A stretch of 64,000 nt of DNA from Ilyonectria destructans (GCA_020740775.1 JAHEWK010000013.1:248001-312000), one strand, 5' to 3'; positions 33,340 to 45,455 are shown, counted from the first letter of the stretch. The notes: generated by a model from the sequence alone, not told the origin. Made by a program: numbers and translations.

Positions 33340-34029
33340 CCTGACGCTAAGCCTCCTCACGCCGAGCCTTCTCCAGCAGCCCCAGCAGCTCTCCCACGCC
33401 AGGGTGGCATTTATGTGTCACAGAGGACACCGCATCCTCGTTTCCCTTCCACTTTCGACAGACTCAGAGTCTGAGTTGTTGCAACTATCAAGCGTTTTGA
33501 GGAGACCAAAATTCACCTCAACGATGGTACCGTTCTCGACGATATTGATACTGTAATATTCGCAACTGGCTATTTCTACTAGCATCTCTTTCTCGTAAAT
33601 GTTCGACATTCCCCTAAGTCCCAAGGCTATCATGTAGAAGGCCTGTATCAATATGTCTTCGACATCCACAATTCCAGGCAGATTGCTTTCGTAGGTATTG
33701 TCAATTTGTCATTGACATGGCTTACATGGGAAAAGTCAGCATTTCTGGTCGCGCTCCTTAGGTCTGGAAGGATCAAACTCCCTGCGAGACAAATACAGAA
33801 AGATTGGGGAGCTGCACGTCGTGCAGACAAGGGTGAGAGGCTGTTCCATGGACTAGAGCACCCGCATGAGCGAGTCCTATTCCTTGACGAGCTCAATGAG
33901 TTGGCAGCCGAGTATTTGCAAGATGAGAAGGCAGATGACGTCTTACTCCGAAGATTTCCTTTTAAATGGATTGTTTATTTGTTAGCTGCAAGACAGTGGA
34001 AGCTAAAGAAGTTTGGGATTAGTGCCTAA
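33340..34029 (+). pseudogene. Flavin-containing monooxygenase remnant
   Basis: One plus-strand frame from about 33,370 to 34,029 matches the C-terminal half of fungal FMO-like proteins: GGIYVSQRTPHP, TIHL-like DGTVLDDIDTVIFATGYFY, YVFDIHN, IAFVG, and SLTWLTWEKSAFLVALL. It is interrupted by TGA at 33472-33474 and TAG at 33580-33582. The second falls where the family has Trp after GYFY. Both are explicable as RIP-type transitions. The N-terminal FAD and NADPH motifs are missing; the AT-rich element ends just upstream. Non-functional relic. Confidence 0.7.
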
Positions 34030-34156
34030 GATTATAATAGGCCTGCTTGACTTGTTGCAATCGAAGCACCGGTGGAAAAGTCCAGCAACGCCATCAATAC
34101 CCACTGCTTCATTTAATACAAGGACGAAATTACAAGCCAAGATCTTTTCAACACTA

Positions 34157-35436
34157 CTAACCATGCGAGCCCTGCATGTTACTGTCTAGATTGTATAGTG
34201 CAGAATTTTGGATAGCTTGCTCAACGTCTGCACCCAGGAAGGCCGGGCCAGATCCAAGACAAATCCCGCTTTTCGAAATATGATGTAATAGCCGTAGCTT
34301 TGAAACCCGAATTGTAATCATGGCTTCTGGATCGGAGGGGTGGGTTGTGGATTGCGCCAGTGGCAATCGCATTCCCGAAAGACGTGCAACATCGCTCGTC
34401 GGCCAGAAGCCGACATTCACCACAACATCCAAGGAATCGCTATTAACCCCACGAGTCCTTTGCCGCAGTATCATAGCAACCTCATCAGCGTTATACAGTC
34501 GCTTATTCGCTAGCCTCTCTTTTGCTTGTAAGAAGATATCTGGCTGCATAAAGGTGGCGGTGGCGAGCCCGTCCAGCTGAGCGTAACCAGGCCCAAGATG
34601 CCAGTGCAAATTGCGGAGGATCTCTTGTCTCGTGTGGAGCTTCAGCTGAGAACCGAGTGCACGGAATACTGCACCATCTGTTGGGCTAGTGGTGGCTGTC
34701 AAGAGGTGTTCCGCATGCTGAATCGCCAGATGGGTAATTCGCAAGCTGAAGGGATTGTCGAGTCGGCATCGGCTAGAGGTTAGTGGTTGCGAGGCAATGG
34801 GGGCTGGGACGCCGATGTTGAGAATCAAGTTTTGCCGGATCTCCGGGTCGTTACAATCACCCGGCAGAGGTGATTTTTCAAGCTCGGGAGGCTGGGTGCT
34901 GGGGGTTTCCGATGGCGGTGATGGCCCATCTGAATCTCCTTGGGATGATTGACCCTCAAACCATGAAGTGCTATCAGTATCTGCAATGGTTTGATCGAAA
35001 TCCTCTCGCTGTAATGCATCAAAAGAACCCCTCTCAGGAGATTGCTGCGTCAAAGACAAGACGTTTTGTACTGAAACTCGTAGGTCGTTCATCAATGTTG
35101 TGTCTCGATTCGCCAACTCGGAGAGTAGAACCCGGTCGGTTAAAGACAGAAACACAGTCATGATATGATCGAAATTGCTCTCCCGGTTTATGCGCTCCTG
35201 TCTCTGCGCTTCTTTATCGGCGTGATGGCGCAGACGATACAATTTCTGGGCTGAACGGTTCTTCTCTCTCCGTACCTGCAACAAATGAGCTATCAAAGAC
35301 CTGGGTAGCGCATATTGAGCGGGTCAATAAGTCAGCAAGAGCCACATACGTTCAATCTGTGATCGTCGGAAATGTTCTTGCGCGGTCGGCCGCGAGGTCT
35401 GGAAGCCGCTTTTGCTTGACTCTTGTCACCGTTCAT
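34157..35436 (-). CDS. AT-hook / bZIP-type transcription factor
   Basis: 401 aa. Exons 35436-35350 and 35275-34157 (sum divisible by three), with a 74-bp intron, donor GTATGT, acceptor TTGCAG. Residues about 13-19 form an AT-hook (PRGRPRK). Across the splice follows a basic region RREKNRSAQKLYRLRHHADK, characteristic of fungal bZIP proteins. The C-terminal 250 residues resemble the uncharacterised domain often found after fungal bZIPs (PFSLRITHLAIQHAEHLL, LGPGYAQLDG, ILRQRTRGV). Expected in the nucleus. It sits between a dead FMO and an AT-rich block, so its targets cannot be inferred. A second protein with the same element types lies at 54,824. Confidence 0.8.
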
Positions 35437-36190
35437 AACGTATATTGCCAAGCTCGTGGGGGGAGGGGAAATGTAAGCTGGCTTGGAGAAGTGCGGCGAG
35501 CTCTTATAAATAAAATAAATCACGATCCGACGACCGACGGAGAGATCGGTAATCATCAATCCCCCCCACCGGCCCCCTTATGTAAGTAGGAAATATTAGT
35601 GGGGATTAGACTGTTAGACCCCAGTTTACCCGCTGACTTAATTTACACCTAAATCATAAGGTAATAGCTGATAGTTTAGGGTTTTTTTATCTGGAAGTTA
35701 GAGTATATTATTATAGCTAATAGAAGGGTTTTCTTATTAGTATATATAAACTCTAAAAGGTAAGAGGGATTAAATTAACTAATAGAAATACAATTAAATT
35801 AGATTAAAACTGCAGGCTTTATATATTTTAAAATAAACCTCTAGCTTAGTAAATATATATAATTATATATATAAACTAGAACACCTTTTACTTTTTTCTT
35901 TTCTATAAAAGCCTTTTAAGTTAATCTTACTGTCTATTATTAAGATAGAATATTAATATATTAGAGGGTTATTTCTAGCTGGACTATAATCTAGTACCTA
36001 AAGAGTCAATTTAATACTTATTTATTTATTATTTATAATTAGTCCATTAGATAGTAAGAGTCCCTTATTTAATTTTCATACTACTGCCACTTAGCACCGC
36101 TTTTATTCCTATTTTATAGGGACTAGGTTTAATTCCATATTATTCCTAAACACTACCTAAACTAAGATTCCAACATTCCGTCATCACTGC
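35437..36190. repeat. AT-rich RIP-like block
   Basis: From about 35,600 to 36,180 the sequence is strongly AT-rich, without open frames of note, abutting the broken amidase. Probably an old repeat altered by RIP, but no intact ends were recognised. Confidence 0.5.
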
Positions 36191-36197
36191 ACCTACG

Positions 36198-37688
36198 TCA
36201 AAAGTAGATTATATTCGGCTCATCACTAAGAAGCGGGCCCATTGCAATTCCCGCATCCCAGTTGAGTGGCACCTTCCAACGACTATCACGTCAAGAGCCC
36301 ATCAAAATGCCAACGTCTCTGCATCTGATCTGTTTGAAGAAACTGATCTGCTCTCCGACAAGAAGCGCGCTATCACTGAGAACCATAACGTTACTTCGCT
36401 TCTTCGCCTGTTGGCCGATGGAGAGATCTCCTGACTTGAACTTATAACGGCATTTTAAAAGCGAGCTGCTATCGCCTATTGTGATGGTGCTGACAGGCAC
36501 TCCGGAGTTTAATAACAGTGGATCTAGCCTACTGGACTAGATACTACTTAAAGGATAAGCTCGGCCTCTACTAGAAAGGGCACACTTTTTCCTCTTTCCC
36601 AATTCAATTTTTCGAGACAGCCTTTGTTGTTGCTTTGCTATTTGAACAGCTATCGTAGCAGCTCTTATCCCTTTATTTATATTCCTTCTTATCTCATTAC
36701 GTTCAGAAGCATCTGATTAAGTGCTTACCCTTTTTGTCCACCAGATCCTTCACTGGTCTTAGCTGCAGGACCTCCTTTCGACCCAGGCTCTAGGGTATCT
36801 CAGACTCTTGCTGTCGCGGGCCCTGTCCGCACTAAGTGCATCTCCCACTAACAAACCATCAGTTGGTGTGCCGTCAAAAAGGTTAATTTTCTGAGATCCG
36901 CACCTAACTTGCGATAGACCAACTGCTTGACCGAGATCTTCTTCGACAAAGCTCTTGAACAAGCCAGAATATGTGATGCGTACCTGGCTCTCGAAGGCAG
37001 GCCCATGGGCGTCTTCAATGGCCTACAAATCAGTCTGAAAGTGAGTCCCATGGTATTTTAAGTTTTTACAAAGTTCCGCTCCAACATACGTGTGGTTGTT
37101 GCGTGCTTAAGAAAATCAGGATTCTTTTATGGTAAAAGGAGAGCACGCTACAATGGGATTCGCGTCATACCTAACCAAGCCGGCCGCGGAACATGACTCT
37201 GTCCTCGTTGACCTGCTTCGGAGAAAGGGGTCTATTTTCTGCTGCAAAACTAGTGAGTGTCCCTCAAGGCCTGCTCGTGAGTTACGACATCAGACAACCC
37301 ATGCCGATCGTGACGAGCCCAGTTAACGTCTCAGAGCATAGAATCGAAGAACGCTGCGTTTGGGTGCACTCTGAATCCTCATAACCCGAGTGTGTCGCCT
37401 TCAGGAAGTAGCTCTGGTGAGGCCGCCCTCATTGCACTCCATGGATCGCCTCTGGGGGTTGGCACAGACGTTGGTGGCTCTATACGTAGCCCAGCACTGT
37501 GCACCGGCCTCTTTGGCTTTAAGCCATCGTCGAACCGTCTGCCGTACGCCGGACAGCAGGCACTTTTCCCTAAAGGGTATCCCGGTGAAGTCCCACCAGT
37601 GGGTCCTCTGGCTCAGAGCGCGAGACATCTCACGCTGTTCTGCAAGGCCATCGTCAACAGCGACTGCTGGAAAAGTGATGTGCCATGA
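36198..37688 (+). pseudogene. Amidase (amidase-signature family), decayed
   Basis: Pieces of a fungal acetamidase-like protein occur in order on the plus strand. The N-terminus is at 36,198-36,480 (KKRAHCNSRIPVEWHLP, LLRLLADGEIS, TAF, KRAAIAY), broken by TGA at 36432-36434 and TAA at 36456-36458. Next comes LTEIFFDKALEQARICDAYL (about 36,925-36,985). Then VKGEHATMGFASYLTKPA and KGSIFCCKT (37,130-37,250), and after frame changes NPHNPSVSPSGSSSGEAALIA with GVGTDVGGSIRSPA (37,350-37,688). The Ser-cisSer-Lys signature region is recognisable. About 430 bp between the first two pieces is either an enlarged intron or an insertion. The C-terminal half after 37,688 is lost. Confidence 0.75.
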
Positions 37689-38006
37689 TACTGTATGGAG
37701 CTGTCTTTCCCAATATACCGTCGTTGCTCTATCACCCTACGCCACTTTCTGGGTTATAAAACTAGTTAATTGGTCTCTAGAGTTATTCAGTCAAGATATC
37801 ATTCTGTCGGGTTGCTTTGATCGCCCCTAAGGGCGTTTAAAAGCCTGTCATTAACGTGTTAGTTACTAGAAGTAGTTCACATCATGAGGTAATAATAATA
37901 TCAGATCTCCTTAAACAATCTCATCAGTATTGATTCTATACGCAACTACTACTACCTAAGGACACTTCCCCACCCGTCATGCGTAGCAATCATGGACCCA
38001 GCTCAA
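37689..38006. other. Intergenic
   Basis: Between the truncated amidase and the 3' end of the Nor-1-like SDR. Nothing recognised. Confidence 0.5.
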
Positions 38007-38774
38007 TCACCACGGCAGCGGCGTTCCATCCACATTCTGGAAGGTCCCTCCATGCTTTTCACGGTTTGCGGAGTCAATTAGTTTCAGCAAGCCGGCCACG
38101 CTCGCCTCCACGCTAAGAGCCCCAAAAGCAGCCGGATCCGCACCAGCAGGTAGCATCCCGCTTCCCATGTCAGTCAGGACCAAACCGGGGTGTACAACAA
38201 AAGCAGTAATCCATGACTCCTCCCGATGAATGCGGTGAACGATCCAGTTCAGAGCTATCTTGCTAGCACCGTACGGACTCATGACAGGTGGGACCTGGGA
38301 GAGATAGTCCTGGCCGCCGATGCTGCCGAAGATGGTGGAGATTGGGAGAAAGATGGGGTTTCCGTTCTGGTTGGCCTTGAGAAGAGGAGAGACTGCCTGG
38401 AAAAGGGTGACTGGTCCAATTGTGTTTGTGTTGATGTGGTCCCGGATGGCATCAGGATTCGTATTGGAGACAGTGGTTCCCGAGTGCGCGATGCCAGCGT
38501 TAGCGATGACCACATCTAGGGATGTGATACCATGTTCCCCCCGAAGCTGGGCAACAGCAGCTGCAGCATCCGTATCCACCTGCGAATCTATCTTGACTAG
38601 GACCAACCTGCTGCCTTCCCCTTTAGGCAGGCTGGTCAATGAGGAGGCGGCCTTTGAGGTGTCCCTTACAGCGGCCACGACTGTAATACCAGACCGGAGA
38701 AGAAGATTGGCGGTGAGTTCCTTTCCAATGCCGCGATTGGCACCCGTGATCAGGTACGTCTTTGAAGATGACAT
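38007..38774 (-). CDS. Short-chain dehydrogenase/reductase (norsolorinic-acid-ketoreductase-like)
   Basis: Intronless SDR of 255 aa from the ATG at 38774. An in-frame ATG at 38840 would add 22 hydrophobic residues and is less likely, because the fold begins at KTYLITGANRGIGKEL. The TGxxxGxG cofactor motif (residues 10-17), the NAG motif (VVIANAGIA) and the YGASK active site are present. The pattern VVAAVRDTSK, VKIDSQVDTDA and LFQAVSPLL is typical of fungal Nor-1-like ketoreductases, enzymes seen in polyketide and other secondary pathways. No polyketide synthase is in the window, so a generic carbonyl reductase role is all that can be claimed. Confidence 0.85.
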   Translation of the reverse strand: MSSSKTYLITGANRGIGKELTANLLLRSGITVVAAVRDTSKAASSLTSLPKGEGSRLVLVKIDSQVDTDAAAAVAQLRGEHGITSLDVVIANAGIAHSGTTVSNTNPDAIRDHINTNTIGPVTLFQAVSPLLKANQNGNPIFLPISTIFGSIGGQDYLSQVPPVMSPYGASKIALNWIVHRIHREESWITAFVVHPGLVLTDMGSGMLPAGADPAAFGALSVEASVAGLLKLIDSANREKHGGTFQNVDGTPLPW

Positions 38775-39590
38775 GATGAGATTGGAGCAAGTGTATGTCT
38801 TGATGATGAGTAAGGTCAAACTGAGTGCGATCAAGGGCAACGGTCATCGCTGTCTCAAATCAGGGAACATATAGTGAAGCACGCACTGGCAGGATATGCA
38901 TAGTCCCATTCGATGCCATTTCATAATCCACTTGAGTTTTCGGCAGATAGCACGAGAGCTCAAGGGCCCAAGCTTCTCATTTACCTTACAAATCAGGGAT
39001 GAGAAAGCGGTGATGTTATATTATATAATTCATTCCGATGCGGGTTAAGAGAAAGCCAATCCTAACCCTTAACGGGTCTTATCGCCAGCTGCCCTCGCCA
39101 GGTTAGCCCTGTCGCACGATGATCCGTTCATAAAGTGACTGCTACTGCGAACTGAAAAGTTAATCTCGGGGTGTTTAGTAATACGAGGTTAGCTTCTCGC
39201 GCCCTTTCAGCTCGTAGGGCGTAATTAACGGAAGCACATCGGAAGTCGTCCATCTTAGAAACTCGCTAAAAGGTTGCAATCACGCTATATCAAGAGTTCC
39301 GAGTCTCACCAATGACGCATTCAGAGCTTAGAGTTGATCACTAATCCAGGGGCATGTAAGGGCCAGGCTGCATTTGATCGCGCGGTACTATCACTCACGT
39401 CATTTGTAAGCTCTTAATACAGGAATGTTGCGGTTGTATTATTATGTGTCTTGTACACTTGTAATATCTTGAAATGTCAGTACAGTACTCGACCGGAGGC
39501 TACTACCCACCTCTGCTTCTGACCTATATTTCTACTTCATCACTCTTATCAGATATACCCCAGCATTGAATTCTATTCCAGAACACTATC
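38775..39590. other. Divergent intergenic region
   Basis: Shared upstream region of the SDR (-) and the NmrA-like gene (+). No repeat or regulatory element identified with confidence. Confidence 0.5.
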
Positions 39591-40709
39591 ATGACATCTC
39601 TCAAAAAAATCTTTATTGTCGGCGGCACTGGGGCTCAGGGCATTCCCGTAGTTCGAGCTTTGGCCCCCGCCTATGCCCTCCGCATCCTCACCCGGGACCC
39701 ATCTTCAGTCCGCGCACAACAGCTGCTTGCCTACGCCCCTTCCGGCCAGATCGAACTTGTCAAAGGAACATTCGAGTCCCTGTCTGATCTCCGTCATGGG
39801 TTGGATGGTTGCTGGGGCGCCTTTATAAATCTGGACGGTTTTACTGTCGGTGAAAAAGGCGAAACATTCTGGACTACACGCGCATACGAACTCGCCGTCG
39901 AACTTGGCCTCAAAGCATTCGTGTTCGGAAACCTCGACTATTACTACAAGAAGTCCGGTTACCGCGACGAGTTCAGGGTGGGACATGCCGACGGAAAGGG
40001 GAGAATGGGCGAGTGGATTCTTGACCAACACAAGCACAACCGAAAAGACTTGGCAGGCTACGAAATGAAAGTCTCTCTATTTACAACTGGCGTATATCTT
40101 GACATGGCCATTTCCGCGGCCGGCCCAATAGTACCTAAGGTTGAAGCTGACGAGGTCACGGGTGAGGAGATCCTCACCTGGCGAGTGCCGCTCACACCCG
40201 ACGGAGCAGTTGTCCACGTTGCGCTGGATGACTGTGGGTTCTACGTCCGTTGGCTGTTCGACAATCCCGACGAGGCAGATGGTCGAGATCTCGAAGTAGC
40301 CCTTGACCACGTGCATTATCACGATCTCGCCAAGGCATTCGAAAGAGTTACAGGGCACAAGGCGCGATTTGTGGATGTGGATTTTGAGACCTACTGGAGA
40401 GAGGGATCCCTCTCCCATATCGCTGACAAACCAGCCGGGGCTGCGGCCGGTGGAGCGGATGTTGCGAACATGACTGTCAAGCAGAACTTCACAGGATGGT
40501 GGAACACGTGGCGGGCGTCTGGTTACAACAAAGGGGTTATCAAGAGAGACTATGATCTTCTGGACAAAATCTTCCCTGGAAGAATCCGAACTGCGGAGCA
40601 GTTCTTAAGAAAGATTGATGAGGAGGAGCGTAAACGTGGAGGTTCGCTCTGGGAAAAGATGCTGAATAATAAGCCTGTTCTTAAGATTCAGGAAGACGCT
40701 CTTAGGTAG
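39591..40709 (+). CDS. NmrA-like family protein
   Basis: Intronless 372-aa protein. GGTGAQGIPVVRALA (residues 11-25) is the NAD(P)-binding motif of NmrA-like atypical SDRs. WGAFINLDGF, KAFVFGNLDYYYKKSGY and YEMKVSLFTTGVYLD follow the family's substrate-side elements. The C-terminus ends in a charged helix (KIDEEERKRGG). Probable cytosolic NAD(P)H-dependent reductase or regulator. It is divergent from the Nor-1-like SDR, so the two may be co-expressed. Confidence 0.85.
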   Translation: MTSLKKIFIVGGTGAQGIPVVRALAPAYALRILTRDPSSVRAQQLLAYAPSGQIELVKGTFESLSDLRHGLDGCWGAFINLDGFTVGEKGETFWTTRAYELAVELGLKAFVFGNLDYYYKKSGYRDEFRVGHADGKGRMGEWILDQHKHNRKDLAGYEMKVSLFTTGVYLDMAISAAGPIVPKVEADEVTGEEILTWRVPLTPDGAVVHVALDDCGFYVRWLFDNPDEADGRDLEVALDHVHYHDLAKAFERVTGHKARFVDVDFETYWREGSLSHIADKPAGAAAGGADVANMTVKQNFTGWWNTWRASGYNKGVIKRDYDLLDKIFPGRIRTAEQFLRKIDEEERKRGGSLWEKMLNNKPVLKIQEDALR

Positions 40710-41435
40710 TTAGATTAGTATAGTCTGCGATTAGAATTAGAGAGGTTATTCATAGAAGCGGATATCAACCTTACTGTCCATAGTCTTGACACTCAGCGCC
40801 GCCGACGACAGCCACCAAAAATCATGTCAGTCCAATCACCAAAGGTCTTGCAAAAGCTGGAAGTAATAGTTCTTTCACATCGCGGAGCACAGAAGCGCCA
40901 GGGTAGAGCAAGACTCAGCAGAGTTCGGGCGCCCGACTAGCTGATTGTCTTTAATACCGTGCCGTGTATGCGATCGACGCTGGCATAGGGCTCAGGGTAA
41001 CCACGAGCCAGATAGGTCACGGTAGCGATAACACCTCCATCGCTATCGACGCCGAAGCAGTTTGATCAGGGGCTGCATTGCAGATATCTTTCATTGGCAC
41101 AGGCCTTTACCGTCGGAATCATCGCCGCACTCTTCGAATTCCGCTTGCCGCACGGACATAGATATATTGGGAAGTCACGTCCACCATGCTGAGATAATGT
41201 AGTTATGGATTTGACACTTTTAGGACATGAGTGGTAGACTTAAGGAAGACGCTCATGAAATATCTCTTGGGCCTGGGGATGGTAATACGCTGGGCTAACT
41301 GGCTGTTCAGCGCACATGTTGGCCTTCTTCTGTGTGTAAACTTCGCCTCCGTCTCGGTGGGCATGACAAGGCTTTTCGGAAAGCCCGCTCAGCTGAAATG
41401 CAGAATCCAATAGTTTTCATGTCCTGGAGAACTCG
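40710..41435. other. Intergenic
   Basis: No convincing gene. The open frame 41,231-41,413 may belong to the decayed locus that follows. Confidence 0.4.
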
Positions 41436-43161
41436 TTGTCCCTGCCTCCCGAACAAAACGACATCATCGACGGCAAGCTCGACAGCATCACGCAAAAGAT
41501 TGATGATTTGAGCAAGAAGGTCGATGAAGTGGTCTATCTGCCTAGAGTCGTCGAGAAACTGGATCGTCTCCAGCATGTCAACTCTAAGATCAACGCGTGG
41601 AGTAAGATGCTTCTGAAGGCAAAGGATCCAAAGGTTGGTCGGTCCTCGCACATCGCGACCGGATGGATACTCAATTTTGTGTACGGTATAACGACGTCGA
41701 GGCATTTAGAAAGACAATGGGCGCCATTGGCGCAAGCACGGGCGACGGGATAGTTCAAACGATAGAGCAGATTCATTCGTACCTGCATGACGACGATTCA
41801 CCCGTTGTTGACATGGAAGACGGCATGCGTCTAAACGGCCTTGTTCTTAAACATGTTACGAGACATGCTGGATCGTCGTTGACGTCGACTACGTGGTACC
41901 TCATGTACGACATCGCCACGCACCGTCGCCAAATAGATCTGTGGACCCAATACACGTCAGGCATTCAGGCGAAAGGGACTGCCCTCGCTATCATGTACCA
42001 GGCTTTCGTCTGGTGGGAGTTGACGAATCAGCCTCCACCTACGAAGATTTAAAACCGAGGGTGGCTACAGAAACCAACCACTTGAGCAATGAGTACAGGA
42101 ACCGCGTTCAGACTTACACGGACATACTCCCCGGCGGTGTGCTCGCGTATCCGTTGGCGCGGATCCTGCTGCAAGAGGTGGATATTAACCTTGCTGTCCA
42201 AAGTCCGACGCTCCACACTTTGCGAGTGGAGGCTCCCAAGGATGCCACCGATACCGAGACTACCGAGGTTACCAGAACTCAGTTCCTGCGGATTGAAACG
42301 GATACGCTATAGTTTTGTGTGTGGGCAGTTGACAAACATCACAACTTTTGTGCAAGCCTTTGCGTTTGTGCGCGATGCTTCTACCAAGACCTGGGCTCTG
42401 CACGGGTCGAGGTTTGACTCTCATCCCGAGGGCCCGGACACGCCCCTGGTATGTCGTAACGAAAAGGGCAATTGGGCTTGTGGATGACACAGCGAGTTGC
42501 AAGTTTCTCACGCGATACTTGCGGCAAGTGAATAACCAGGTTGCAGACCAGCTGCCTTTAAGATCATCCCGGAATACTCCGAAGCAGGAGCTGACCCGCG
42601 CATGATTCTCGCCCTGCTCGACAACGATCGCAGTGTCTTTCAGAATAGTTGGACAGTTGCTCTGGAGTAACAGGGTAATCTCATCTCGAGGTATACCTAC
42701 TACTTCTCATGCGATCCCGCTAGCCAACGGGAAGAGGTAGCTTCGAGGCAGGCTAATGCGAACTTTGCCTCAAATAACCGCATCATGTTCACTCACCATT
42801 AAGAACGAGGCAGCGAGAAATGCCGTGTTTCTACTAGAGGACGTTCGCGCAAAATTCAAGTCTGACAGCCGGATCTGGGTTCCTAGGCTGCACGCTATGG
42901 CTGAAGGGACAGGAGGGCTCCCTGCCCCTCGGCATGCCTCTCTTTGGACATGATAGCACCGATATGGTCATCAAGCTCCGTGCTTATACGCTGGCGCCTG
43001 AAATTCGAGCAGCAGAGCGCAGCGATATTGAGCCTCTCTTGTTGTTCCACGACCCCGTCACGGGCAGGATCACGCTACGCTCCATCCCAGGTAAGGTGTT
43101 CCACCAGGTCGATGCTCATATCAGGGTGTGGGCACCCTCGGGTGATTTCTGCTACAACTGA
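41436..43161 (+). pseudogene. Unrecognised decayed protein-coding locus
   Basis: Several plus-strand frames look protein-like but are not joined by acceptable introns. 41,436-41,640 is a charged heptad-like helix (LDSITQKIDDLSKKVDEVV). 41,663-42,052 contains IEQIHSYLHDDDSPVVDMED and TTWYLMYDIATHRRQID. 42,040-42,312 contains TDILPGGVLAYPLARILLQE. 42,924-43,161 contains IEPLLLFHDPVTGRITLRS. Codon use is gene-like in each piece. Most likely this is one old gene of several hundred residues broken by indels and stops. No family was recognised. Confidence 0.45.
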
Positions 43162-43657
43162 GTTAGCATAGTTGCAGCTCTACCCGGTGCCTACCAGCTA
43201 AGTCCAAACGTGGGCGATATGACGTCCGGCTGGTTAGAAGATAAGCCGAACAGCGCTTCAGTCAGTCACAATAAGAGCGTAGAGCACGACGGGCTACGGT
43301 ATAGGATCTCGGGTATGGATCGGCCAGACTGCACGGTGAGATATCTGTGTTGCTTTGCTGCACCTTCAAGGGCCGCATGCCTCCACATTGAATATGAGCA
43401 CTGATTTAAACCTTTTTCTAGCATCTTAGCTGCACGGTGAGCATGGGACATTGAGGACATGTAGAGTTTTAGGTTAAAAGAATGATTATATGATAAAGAC
43501 CTCGTCTCCTCGAAAACCAGCATGGAGTTTCGCATAATAGCTGCTTCAGTGTAGTATTTAAGGGCAAAGCTGTGAACCCATAAATTCTTTACTGTCTGCA
43601 TAGATTACTGGAGGGACATCGCGCGTGCACTCTCTAGAATCCTAAACTTATAAAAAG
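43162..43657. other. Intergenic
   Basis: Between the decayed locus and the 3' end of the extended SDR. Nothing recognised. Confidence 0.5.
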
Positions 43658-44903
43658 CTAAGTGTTCTCAACACCAGGCTCCTCTGCTTCTAGAAGCTCT
43701 AAATAGTGCTCTACCACACTCTGAACTTGGTCCTCAAATCCCGCAAACTTCCATCCAAATGCTTCTTCCGTTTCGGATGCATCAAGACGGAGTGGTCTCG
43801 TGGGGAATGTCCCGTCGAGGGTGAGCACGCCGTCGGCCACCGACTTGCTGAAGCGCCGTCTTGCAATGCCCTTAGCATCATCCCACGTGGTTCCTTGCAA
43901 CCCACCTGACGAACAAATGAGGTTTCGGTTCCCAGGAATTGAGGGATTCAGCGCGTCGATATGAGCCCTCGCGACGTCGTTGAGGTGGACTGAGGCTCCA
44001 AGCGTCGGTATCTCAGACTTACTTCCAAGCAAAGGACCCATGACGCTATTATTAGTGCCACTTGCGACCTCTTCTTTTCTGATATTCAGCTCGTTTCTCC
44101 CAATCACCATGCTCGGCAGTAAGTTGATAACATCAAAGTGCGGCTTTTCCTCCTCAATAAACTTTTCCGTAGCCGCTAGAGCTAACGCCTTTGCAACTCC
44201 ATAAGCCTGAATAGGTAAGTCAAAGTGTATGTCGGTTCCCTGCGGAATGTATGTATCCAGAGCTGGTTACAGATTGCATATTAGAATGTTTACGGTTCGG
44301 AGTTTCAAGATATTTACATACAAGTGAAGACCTTGGTGATATCATCTGAAACGATATAGTCCCAGGTGAGCATTGTGGCGATTGAAGAGGTAATAATAAC
44401 TCTCTTGATAGATGGGACTTTGGCGGCCGACTTGAGAATATTGACTGTAGCTATAACAGCTGGATCGATTATATCCCGCTTAGGGTTGTCGCTCTGAACG
44501 GGTCCTGCCTTTAGTATTTAATTGACTGAGTCACCACCAGTTAAGAACTTACAGCTTGCGCGAGAGGGGATGCAACATGAATAATTCCACTTGCCCCATC
44601 AAGGACACCGTCAAATGTGCCTGGCACAAGTAGGTCTGGAACAACGGTCATCTCCAATTGTTCTAAGAAAGGTTGGATGGATTTGGATCCTTTGATAAGC
44701 TCCGACTGGTCGGCTCTGCGAATGATTGCCCGAACAGAATACCTCCGCGTGAGGGCCTCCACAAGAACACGGAAACCCACATGGCCAGAGACTCCGGTAA
44801 TCTACAGGATGTCAGCGTACACGTGGATGAATCTGCCGAATTTGCGTGATCAACACCGCTGGGCATAAAGGGCTATGCTTACGACGAGCAGTTGTGTCGA
44901 CAT
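43658..44903 (-). CDS. Extended SDR (dihydroflavonol/cinnamoyl-CoA reductase-like)
   Basis: 353 aa. Exons 44903-44883 (only 7 codons), 44801-44553, 44508-44322 and 44262-43658 (sum divisible by three). Introns are 81, 44 and 59 bp. The first intron falls inside the Rossmann motif, giving LLVITGVSGHVGF (TGxxGxxG). The active-site YGVAK follows FDLPIQA, and IIHVASPLA and VIITSSIATML are typical of the dihydroflavonol-4-reductase/GRE2-like extended SDRs, which reduce aldehydes or ketones with NADPH. The C-terminal part (VHLNDVARAHIDAL) carries the usual substrate-domain signature. Cytosolic. Substrate unknown. Confidence 0.88.
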
Positions 44904-45455
44904 GTTGTTAAGACTGTCCTTGATTGCGTTCTTGAGGATGATTTTGTATTCTTGTATTCATTTGAGAAGAGAAGATACTGCTAGAGGAAAACCCGAAATA
45001 CTTGTGCCTATCAGTTAGCTTTAAATAATAGACAAATGTTAACGAAATAAGTTAGATTTTTATTATATAATTATCGGGATAATTAGTAAGTCTTCATGTT
45101 ATTTATAATACTAATATAATTCGTCCGTAACTCGGAACATAACTCCCGTCGGCAAATCCGGCTATGATGCACTAATGAAACCTTTTTTCATTAGTCAGAT
45201 TCACAACTGGGATACATCACGCTGCCGATAACCTTGGCATACCTAACGCCGTCCAGCCGATTTACGAGAACTCTAATGCCCTGTCTCGCTAGAGTATGCC
45301 GAAGAGGATGGTGCTGTAGTTCATTTAGTCAATAAGTATAAGCCAATGTCAGACAATGCCTACGAACGGAACATATTTCTAGTAGCCATCGTGCTTCCAG
45401 TGTATTTATTTCAACCAGGTAGACTAGACTTTTATTACCGGGTTTAACGGCCATA
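44904..45455. other. Intergenic, partly AT-rich
   Basis: Divergent from the SDR. 45,030-45,120 is AT-rich. No gene seen. Confidence 0.5.
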
